NCBI GenBank assembly: GCA_035502675.1
Contig: DATJUC010000110.1
Span: forward strand, 1 to 6,447
DNA length: 6,447 nucleotides
Reading direction: 5' to 3'
DNA from: DATJUC01 sp035502675
GTDB taxonomy: Bacteria; Vulcanimicrobiota; Vulcanimicrobiia; Vulcanimicrobiales; Vulcanimicrobiaceae
The notes under the pieces were generated by a model. It was not told where the DNA came from, did not search any database, and saw only the letters and a program-made list of their open reading frames with translations. The translations under genes and the position numbers were made by a program. Positions 1-4,963 of the stretch are shown one piece after another. The number at the start of each line of letters is the position of its first letter. Position 1 is the stretch's first letter.

Positions 1-706
1 CGTCATTCCGACGTACAACGAGGCCGGAGGCATCGAGCGTTTGCTGCGAGCCCTCGACGGCGTTTTCAAGGCGAACGGCCTCGACGGCGAGGTTATCGTC
101 GTCGACGACAACTCGCCCGACGGCACCGGTGCGATCGTCGACCGGCTCTCGTCGGAACTGCCGGTCCGGGCGCTCCACCGGCCGGGAAAGCTCGGCCTTT
201 CCTCAGGCGTGATCGACGGTTGGAAAATCGCTCGTCCTCAGTCCGTTGCGCTCGGAGCGATGGATGCCGACTTCAGCCACGACATCAACGTATTGCCGCA
301 AATGGTCGCGGCACTGGAGTCGGGGAAATACGGATTGGCCGTGGGAAGCCGGTACGTACCGGGCGGCGGCATCGAGAATTGGCCGAAGCGCCGGATCGTC
401 ACGTCGCAAGTCGCCTGCATGCTGGCCCGCCCCCTGACGCACGTCCGCGACGTTACCAGCGGATATTTTCTCGTGCGCCGCGATGCGCTCGAGGGCGTTC
501 GACTCGATCCGATCGGTTTTAAAATCGGGCTGGAAGTGATCGCCAAGGCGCATTACGGGCAAGCGATCGAAGTGCCGTACGTCTTCAAAGATCGAGTGGT
601 GGGCGAGTCGAAGTTAAACCAAAAAGAAATCTTCAACTACCTCAAGCAGTTGCGCAAGCTGTACTCCGCGCGGCTCTTCGGTAAGAACGGCAGCGAAAGA
701 GCGTAA
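1..706 (+). CDS. Polyprenol-phosphate mannose synthase-like GT2 glycosyltransferase (5' truncated)
   Basis: The gene enters from upstream: the frame is open from base 2 and begins inside the GT-A fold with VIPTYNEAGG, the nucleotide-binding start of family 2 glycosyltransferases. It continues with VVDDNSPDGT (about bases 95-124), a DAD metal-binding motif (263-271) followed by FSHD, and GESKL (602-616) near the C terminus. The DAD-x-SH and G-x-SKL motifs are typical of dolichyl/polyprenyl-phosphate mannose synthases (DPM1 type), which transfer mannose from GDP-mannose to a polyprenyl phosphate on the cytoplasmic face of the membrane. About 234 residues are present; only a few N-terminal residues should be missing. 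There is no C-terminal membrane segment, so this is the short soluble form. The stop lies 4 nt before accD, suggesting co-transcription. The sugar could be glucose or another hexose rather than mannose; the family is secure, the donor is inferred. Confidence 0.88.
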   Translation, partial: VIPTYNEAGGIERLLRALDGVFKANGLDGEVIVVDDNSPDGTGAIVDRLSSELPVRALHRPGKLGLSSGVIDGWKIARPQSVALGAMDADFSHDINVLPQMVAALESGKYGLAVGSRYVPGGGIENWPKRRIVTSQVACMLARPLTHVRDVTSGYFLVRRDALEGVRLDPIGFKIGLEVIAKAHYGQAIEVPYVFKDRVVGESKLNQKEIFNYLKQLRKLYSARLFGKNGSERA

Positions 707-710
707 TCTG

Positions 711-1559
711 ATGCCCATGCCCGATTGGCTTTCCAGCCGGCGATCGAAGGAAGAAGCGCCGTCGCGCGACGCCGCCTTGTGGACCAAGTGTCCGAAGTGC
801 GGCGAAGTGCTGTACCGGCGCGATCTCGCGGCGAACCAATTCGTCTGTCCGCGGTGCAGCTATCACTTCCGCATGAGCGCCTACGACCGCATCAGTACCA
901 TCGTCGACGGCGACTTCGTCGAAATCGGCAGCGACATCGTTCCGGGCGATCCGCTGGGATGGGTCGACAAGAAGACCTACGGCGCGAAGCTGGTCGGCGA
1001 TCGCGAAAAAAGCGGGCTTTCGGAAGCGGTCGTCTGCGGTTTCGGACAGATCGGCGGTTTCGACGTGGCGCTGGGCGTCATGGACTTTCACTTCCGCGGC
1101 GGCACGATGGGGACCGTCGTCGGAGAACGCATCGCTTTGCTTTTCGAGGAAGCCCGCCGCCGGCGCGTCCCGTGCATCGTCTTCACCGCGTCGGGCGGTG
1201 CGCGCATGGAAGAGGGGATGCTCGCCCTCATGCAGATGGCCAAGACCACGGCCGCCGTTACGCGTTTCACGGAAGAAGGCAACTTTTTCATGATCGTGCT
1301 GACCGATCCGACGACCGGCGGCGTCGCCGCGTCGTTCGCCTTCCAGGCCGACGTCATCGTCGCGGAGTCGAAAGCTGCAATCGGCTTTGCGGGACGCCGC
1401 GTCATCGAGCAGACGATCCGTCAGAAACTACCCGATCAGTTTCAAACGGCGGAGTTCCTGTTGGAGAAAGGCGCGATCGACACGGTCGTCGACCGGCACG
1501 CGCTCAAAGAGACGCTCGCGCGCATGCTGGAATACGCCCGCGGCGGAGCTCGCGTGTGA
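711..1559 (+). CDS. accD: Acetyl-CoA carboxylase carboxyltransferase subunit beta
   Basis: AccD is the beta half of the carboxyltransferase that moves the carboxyl group from carboxybiotin to acetyl-CoA, giving malonyl-CoA for fatty acid synthesis in the cytoplasm. The 282-residue length is normal. A four-cysteine zinc ribbon is complete (C27, C30, C46, C49). The crotonase-like fold carries FRGGTMGTVVGER, SGGARMEEG (161-169) and TTGGV (201-205), the glycine pairs that form the oxyanion holes, then GFAGRRVIEQT and FLLEKGAID near the end, all close to the E. coli protein. ATG 711 is chosen because it sits 4 nt after the glycosyltransferase stop; ATG 717 is a possible alternative. No strong Shine-Dalgarno sequence is seen, so translation may be coupled to the upstream gene. 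The stop overlaps the accA start. The biotin carboxylase (AccC) and carrier (AccB) genes are not in this window. Confidence 0.97.
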   Translation: MPMPDWLSSRRSKEEAPSRDAALWTKCPKCGEVLYRRDLAANQFVCPRCSYHFRMSAYDRISTIVDGDFVEIGSDIVPGDPLGWVDKKTYGAKLVGDREKSGLSEAVVCGFGQIGGFDVALGVMDFHFRGGTMGTVVGERIALLFEEARRRRVPCIVFTASGGARMEEGMLALMQMAKTTAAVTRFTEEGNFFMIVLTDPTTGGVAASFAFQADVIVAESKAAIGFAGRRVIEQTIRQKLPDQFQTAEFLLEKGAIDTVVDRHALKETLARMLEYARGGARV

Positions 1560-2554
1560 GCAATAACGTGATCGTCGAACGCGAAAAGGACCTCATCGTA
1601 CTCGAGCGGCGCATCGCCGAGTTGCGGGCTGCCAACGAGAGTCAACCGGTCGACATGTCGGCCGAGATTGCCGGGCTCGAGGGGAAGTATCAGCAGCTGC
1701 TGCGCGAGGTGTTCGGGTCGCTGACGCCGTGGCAGAAAGTCAACATGGCGCGCCACCCGAACCGGCCGACCGCGCTCGACTACATCTCGCGCTTCGACCG
1801 GTTCGACGAGCTGCACGGCGACCGCCACTTCCGCGACGATCCCGCCATCGTCGGCGGCTTCGCGCTGCTCAACGGCCGCGCGGTCATGGTCATCGGTCAG
1901 CAGCGGGGGCGCGATACCAAGGAGAATCTGCGGCGCAACTTCGGGATGCCGACGCCCGAAGGGTATCGCAAGGTCCGCCGGCTGGCGCATCTGGCCTCAC
2001 GCTTGGGATTGCCGATCGTCACGCTCGTCGATACCAAGGGGGCCGACCCGGGCATCAGTTCCGAAGAGCACGCTCAGCCCGAAGCGATTGCGATGTGCCT
2101 GCACGAGTTCACGCTGGCCCGCGTGCCGATCGTCGCCACCGTTATCGGCGAAGGCGGGTCGGGCGGTGCTTTGGCGCTGGCCATCGCCGACCGCGTCCTG
2201 ATGCTCGAACACAGCACCTATTCGGTCGCTTCGCCGGAAGGCTGCGCCGCGATTCTCTGGTCTGACGCGACCAAAGCGGAAGAGGCGGCGTCCCGGTTGA
2301 AACTTACGGCTCAGGATTTGCAACGCTTCGGCATCGTCGACGAGATCGTGCCGGAGCCGCTCGGCGGAGCGCATCGCGATGCCGAGACCGTGGTATCACG
2401 GGTGTTGCAGGCGGTCGATGCCGAGGTGGTGCGCTTGTCGGCGCTCCCACCGGAGAGGCTCTTGGAGGAACGCTATCGGAAGTACCGGCGGTTAGGATCG
2501 TGGCAAACAGAGCAACTCGAACCGGTCACCTCCTCCGTTTCGCCGGCCGGCTGA
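1556..2554 (+). CDS. accA: Acetyl-CoA carboxylase carboxyltransferase subunit alpha
   Basis: AccA pairs with AccD as the carboxyltransferase; it supplies the carboxybiotin side of the active site. The start is GTG 1556, which overlaps the accD stop as GTGA, a typical translational-coupling junction; the frame is open further upstream but that part is only the shadow of accD. The protein has 332 residues: an N-terminal helical region (about 1-60) and LTPWQKVNMARHPNRP, then the catalytic domain with GRDTKEN, the oxyanion-hole motif IGEGGSGGALA (from residue 197), STYSVASPEGCAAILW and PEPLGGAHR. In most AccA proteins the loop after the first catalytic strand reads DTPGAYPG; here it reads DTKGADPG (159-166), an unusual double change. 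The family usually ends near the RYRKYRRLG segment; this protein has about 17 further residues, encoded where the next gene already starts in another frame. The identification is very secure. Confidence 0.97.
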   Translation: MSNNVIVEREKDLIVLERRIAELRAANESQPVDMSAEIAGLEGKYQQLLREVFGSLTPWQKVNMARHPNRPTALDYISRFDRFDELHGDRHFRDDPAIVGGFALLNGRAVMVIGQQRGRDTKENLRRNFGMPTPEGYRKVRRLAHLASRLGLPIVTLVDTKGADPGISSEEHAQPEAIAMCLHEFTLARVPIVATVIGEGGSGGALALAIADRVLMLEHSTYSVASPEGCAAILWSDATKAEEAASRLKLTAQDLQRFGIVDEIVPEPLGGAHRDAETVVSRVLQAVDAEVVRLSALPPERLLEERYRKYRRLGSWQTEQLEPVTSSVSPAG

Positions 2555-2823
2555 CCGCCGTCGGCGTCGGCCTCCTCGTCATTCTGCTGGTCGGCGTGCA
2601 GTTCGCTCGCGCGATCGGGCAGAACGTCGCAATGGCCAACGAGCTCTCCGCCACGCGCGCCGACATCAGCGATCTGCGCCATCGCCGTGAGGAGCAGCTG
2701 CGCGAACTGCGGCGTCTGCAAGACCCCGAAGGCGCGATTCCCGAGATCCACGACCGGCTGCGGCTCGTGCGCCCCAACGAAGCCATTATCTTCCTCAGCC
2801 CCTCGCCCGCGGCGACTCCGTGA
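2500..2823 (+). CDS. FtsB/DivIC family septum formation initiator
   Basis: This 107-residue protein has the architecture of FtsB/DivIC: a short basic cytoplasmic N terminus, one membrane helix (about 17-35, rich in V, L and G), a charged coiled-coil stretch (about 42-73) and the C-terminal signature DPEGAIPEIHDRLRLVRPNE. In the family this protein joins FtsL and FtsQ/DivIB and helps activate septal peptidoglycan synthesis. The start is GTG 2500, 55 nt inside accA in a different frame, with AGGA at 2494-2497 only 2 nt away, so the ribosome site is weak or coupled. After the accA stop, no ATG, GTG or TTG occurs in frame before the middle of the membrane helix, so a later start would destroy the anchor. 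The stop overlaps the next gene as GTGA. The family is clear; the choice between FtsB and DivIC names is only convention. Confidence 0.85.
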   Translation: MANRATRTGHLLRFAGRLTAVGVGLLVILLVGVQFARAIGQNVAMANELSATRADISDLRHRREEQLRELRRLQDPEGAIPEIHDRLRLVRPNEAIIFLSPSPAATP

Positions 2824-3185
2824 GCGACGCCGTCGACGGCACCGTCATCAACCTCAACGTGTACGGCGCGACCGTGCGGCTCGAGAACGGCGACCTCGCC
2901 AGTGCGTCCGCCGAAGACGTGGAAGCCCACCGCGTCGAGTACCAGCGTTCGTTGGTGCGGCGCAAGCGCTTGGCGTTCGAGTTGCGCCGCGACGGGCGCC
3001 GCCCGACGGTCGTCCTGGCGCCGCAGATTCGCGACCTCGAACTCGACGAGCAGATCGCGAGCTATCTGAAGAGCACCGAGGAGTGGGAGTTGCCCGACGG
3101 CGTCCCCGCCGCCGACCGCCACTTCTTGCGCAAGAAGCGGCGCGCCGCGCTCTTGGAATCCAAGCACGGACCGGCCAACTCCTAA
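2820..3185 (+). CDS. Small basic S1-like (OB-fold) protein, probable RNA binder
   Basis: This gene starts at GTG 2820, overlapping the previous stop by 4 nt, and encodes 121 residues. The N terminus (about 5-34) reads VDGTVINLNVYGATVRLENG, matching the first strands of an S1 domain (G-x-V, then Y/F-GA-x-V-x-L). A second strand-rich part (about 50-66) could close an OB barrel, and the C terminus is rich in Lys and Arg, fitting nucleic-acid binding. The conserved glycine and histidine block that usually follows in S1 domains (GLVHIS) is not recognisable, so the domain is divergent. In Bacillus the S1 protein gene yabR follows divIC, and in Actinobacteria a different small protein (DUF501) lies between an ftsB-like gene and ppx/gppA, so the position is meaningful. 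No signal peptide or membrane segment is seen. The exact role is unknown. Confidence 0.6.
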   Translation: MSDAVDGTVINLNVYGATVRLENGDLASASAEDVEAHRVEYQRSLVRRKRLAFELRRDGRRPTVVLAPQIRDLELDEQIASYLKSTEEWELPDGVPAADRHFLRKKRRAALLESKHGPANS

Positions 3186-3197
3186 GCTGCAGACGCT

Positions 3198-4178
3198 GTG
3201 AGCAAGCACTATGCCGCCATCTCCGTCGGTACGAATTCGACGCGCGTCTTGCTGGCCGACGTCGCTCCCGAGCTGCCGCACGTCGACCTGGCGCGTTCGA
3301 TCGGCACGCGCATCGGGGAGGGTCTCGGACAGCGCGGACGGTTAGGCGACGAACCGGTCCGGCGCACCCTCGACGCGATTCGCCAGCTGCACCGTTCGAT
3401 TCGCGGACACTACGTGCGGCTATTTGCGCTGGCGACCAGCGCCGTGCGCAGAGCCGAGAACGGCGACGAGTTCGCCGCCGCGGTCCAGGAGCTGCTCGGC
3501 GTGCCGCTGCGGGTACTGGGCGGCGATGAAGAGGCGACGGCGTCGTACCGGGGCGCGATCACGGCGTTCGGCGCGCTGCACGGCGAACGCGTAGGCGTCA
3601 TCGACACCGGCGGCGGCAGCACCGAGTACGCGGTCGGCACGCTGAGCGTTCCCGAGCGGCTGGTTTCGTGCGAGATCGGTGCGGTACGGCTGACGGAAGC
3701 GGTGCCGGCGTTGGCCGGGCGCGACGGCATCGTGGATTTGACGACGATCGAACGAGCCCGGGCGATTGCGCGCCAGGCCCTAGCGGCGCTGAGCGACTTC
3801 CCTCCGGTCGAGCGGCTCGCACTCGTCGGCGGCAGCGCCACCACGACGGCGTCGATCGTGCGGGGGCGGAAGGGAAAGATCGCTTCCTACACCGTGACGC
3901 GCGCCGACCTGCAAAAGGTGCTCGTGCGCCTTTGTGCGCTCGATCTCAAGGATCGCAAGGAGGTCGTCGGGATGAAACCGCAGCGCGCCGACATTCTACC
4001 GGGCGGCATCATCGTACTCGACACCGTGATGGACATGGTCAAGCGCGACGCCGCGGTCGCCACGACGGCCGACCTCCTGCTCGGGTTTTTGCTGCAGCAG
4101 CGCGACGCCGCCGGGCCGGTGGCAGGACAACGGATACCGGTCGGGGCAGGTGCCGAGACGCGAAGAGGATTTCACTGA
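3198..4178 (+). CDS. Ppx/GppA family exopolyphosphatase / pppGpp phosphatase
   Basis: The 326-residue protein is a short-form Ppx/GppA phosphatase of the ASKHA (actin/Hsp70) fold without the extra C-terminal HD-type domain. Visible motifs are the phosphate-1 loop GTNSTR (11-16), the acidic DEEA stretch (110-113) that contains the family's catalytic base region, the phosphate-2 loop DTGGGSTE (136-143), the GGSATTTAS loop in the second lobe, and RADILPGGIIVLDTVM near the end. Members release phosphate from polyphosphate chains or convert pppGpp to ppGpp in the cytoplasm; which reaction applies cannot be told from sequence. The aspartate normally just before the phosphate-1 loop (AAIDIGTNS) is replaced by Ser9 here. 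The GTG start at 3198 fits the family N terminus and lies 12 nt after the preceding stop; no clear Shine-Dalgarno is seen. It is followed after 1 nt by the next gene. Confidence 0.92.
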   Translation: MSKHYAAISVGTNSTRVLLADVAPELPHVDLARSIGTRIGEGLGQRGRLGDEPVRRTLDAIRQLHRSIRGHYVRLFALATSAVRRAENGDEFAAAVQELLGVPLRVLGGDEEATASYRGAITAFGALHGERVGVIDTGGGSTEYAVGTLSVPERLVSCEIGAVRLTEAVPALAGRDGIVDLTTIERARAIARQALAALSDFPPVERLALVGGSATTTASIVRGRKGKIASYTVTRADLQKVLVRLCALDLKDRKEVVGMKPQRADILPGGIIVLDTVMDMVKRDAAVATTADLLLGFLLQQRDAAGPVAGQRIPVGAGAETRRGFH

Positions 4179-4179
4179 T

Positions 4180-4422
4180 ATGAACGACGCTCAAATCCGC
4201 GAGCACATCCAAACGCTCGTCGAGGAAGAACACCGACTGCTCGAGCACGGCGACAACGGCAAACTTACGCCCGAGGACCAAAAGCGCCTCGACTCGATCG
4301 AGGTGCAGCTCGACCAGTTCTGGGATCTCCTGCGGCAGCGCCGCGCGCGTCGCAACGCCGGTCAAGATCCCAACGCCGCTCACTTACGCTCCGAGAACGT
4401 CGTCGAGCATTATCGCCAATAA
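4180..4422 (+). CDS. DUF2630 family small protein
   Basis: This 80-residue, highly charged, mainly helical protein matches the DUF2630 pattern known mostly from Actinobacteria: an N terminus with LVEEEHRLLE (13-22), a LTPED turn (29-33), the block LDQFWDLLRQRRARRNAG (44-61) and a C-terminal VVEHYRQ. The family has no known function. ATG 4180 is chosen because the family begins this way and it lies 1 nt after the ppx/gppA stop; a GAAGAGG stretch (4162-4168) 11 nt upstream can serve as ribosome site. An in-frame GTG at 4150 would add ten residues inside the upstream gene and is less likely. There is no signal peptide or membrane segment, so the protein should be cytoplasmic. It is the last protein gene of the run, 27 nt before the tRNA gene. 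Confidence 0.87.
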   Translation: MNDAQIREHIQTLVEEEHRLLEHGDNGKLTPEDQKRLDSIEVQLDQFWDLLRQRRARRNAGQDPNAAHLRSENVVEHYRQ

Positions 4423-4441
4423 TGCCGGCGCGCGGCCGGCA
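4423..4441 (+). other. GC-rich hairpin between DUF2630 gene and tRNA-Leu
   Basis: TGCCGGC (4423-4429) and GCCGGCA (4435-4441) are perfect inverted repeats of 7 bp around a 5-nt loop, directly after the stop codon. There is no T-run behind it, so it does not look like an intrinsic terminator. It could be an RNA stem that protects the mRNA 3' end or separates it from the tRNA during processing. In a GC-rich genome such a stem could also arise by chance. Confidence 0.4.
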
Positions 4442-4449
4442 ACCACGCC

Positions 4450-4533
4450 GGGATGGTGGTGGAATAGGCAGACACAGCAGACTTAAAATCTGCAGCTCGA
4501 AAGAGCGTCCGGGTTCGACCCCCGGCCATCCCA
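4450..4533 (+). tRNA. tRNA-Leu (anticodon UAA)
   Basis: A complete class II tRNA can be folded. The acceptor stem GGGATGG (4450-4456) pairs with CCATCCC (4526-4532), and the discriminator base A lies at 4533. The D arm follows the bacterial tRNA-Leu pattern (GTGGAATAGGCAGACAC). The anticodon stem GCAGA/TCTGC (4477-4481, 4489-4493) encloses loop CTTAAAA with anticodon TAA at 4484-4486, which reads UUA (and UUG by wobble). The long variable arm has a GCTC/GAGC stem with a GAAA loop (4495-4506). The T arm CCGGG/CCCGG (4509-4513, 4521-4525) carries TTCGACC. The CCA end is not encoded (TTG follows), so it must be added by the CCA-adding enzyme. No promoter is visible in the 27 nt before it; it may be transcribed with the upstream genes and cut out. 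Confidence 0.97.
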
Positions 4534-4538
4534 TTGAA

Positions 4539-4563
4539 GAAAGCCCATAATCACGGGCTTTTT
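4539..4563 (+). terminator. Intrinsic (Rho-independent) terminator after tRNA-Leu
   Basis: AAAGCCC (4540-4546) pairs with GGGCTTT (4555-4561) over an 8-nt loop, and the 3' arm runs into a stretch of five T (4559-4563). This is a classic terminator six bases after the tRNA. It closes the transcription unit and marks the border to the different region downstream. Confidence 0.88.
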
Positions 4564-4564
4564 C

Positions 4565-4947
4565 GTTGGCGATTGCCATTCGGTTGCGGTGCCGTGCCAA
4601 AACGGCCGCCGTGGCCGCGTCAGGGAGGCTCACGATCCGGCCCAGCCGAGGCGCTCCGCCACAACAACGGTAGTGGCTTCGGCTGAGCGAACGGCGCTTT
4701 TTCGGCCCGGCGACGTTGGCTAATGCGGTTTACAGCGGCCGGCGGTGGGATCTGCGTGACGGTGCGGCGACTTCATGCAGTCATCCGGCGGGGCTGGCAG
4801 GGAAGCAGGCGGACTCTTCCGTCAGTGGTGTCGCCGCAGTGGCCGCAGATCGGTGCTCCTGCGGTGAGTATTTCGAATTGGCGTTAGGATCGCCGAAAGC
4901 CAGGAGCCGTATCGCAACTTTTGGAAGTCGTCTTCGAGAAACGCCCC
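4565..4947. other. Intergenic spacer, about 380 bases, no convincing gene
   Basis: No frame here shows a recognisable protein, and the open frames that cross it are rich in Arg, Ser and Pro, as expected for non-coding GC-rich DNA. It should contain the promoter of the downstream lipoprotein gene, but no good -35/-10 pair can be picked by eye; the best -10-like string, TAGGAT (4885-4890), lacks a matching -35. It contains an imperfect inverted repeat (4643-4685) and a small stem CCGCAG/CTGCGG (4843-4848, 4859-4864). Confidence 0.6.
4643..4685. repeat. Imperfect inverted repeat in the spacer
   Basis: CAGCCGA (4643-4649) is the reverse complement of TCGGCTG (4679-4685). Inside it, GCCAC (4658-4662) pairs with GTGGC (4673-4677). 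Together they give a two-step stem with an asymmetric bulge. A second small stem AGCG/CGCT (4686-4689, 4695-4698) follows and runs into five T (4698-4702), so the whole could be a small structured RNA end or a weak terminator, possibly of transcription that reads through the first one. It could also be a protein-binding site. The function is unknown. Confidence 0.4.
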
Positions 4948-4957
4948 GGAAAGGGGG
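4948..4957 (+). promoter_or_regulatory. Strong ribosome binding site that fixes a TTG start
   Basis: GGAAAGGGGG lies 6 nt before TTG 4964. It is purine-rich with a G-run close to the anti-Shine-Dalgarno consensus and is better than any site in the upstream operon, where starts are mostly coupled. It supports TTG 4964 as the start of the lipoprotein gene, which also gives a complete signal peptide. Confidence 0.65.
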
Positions 4958-4963
4958 CCTCGA

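Noticed and set aside
725..1555. Open frame continuous with and upstream of accA
   Set aside because: It is the +1-shifted shadow of accD, very Arg-rich and without AccA motifs; accA begins at GTG 1556.
2687..3529. 280-codon plus-strand open frame
   Set aside because: Extremely Arg/Ala/Pro-rich shadow lying across three well-supported genes in other frames.
4150..4179. GTG 4150 as an earlier start for the DUF2630 protein
   Set aside because: It adds ten residues not expected in the family; ATG 4180 fits the family N terminus and the tight spacing.
4265..4633. 122-codon minus-strand open frame
   Set aside because: It runs across the tRNA gene, the terminator and the DUF2630 gene in antisense, so it is not a real gene.
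4862..4890. Possible promoter with TAGGAT as -10
   Set aside because: No acceptable -35 hexamer lies 16-18 nt upstream; eye inspection cannot support it.
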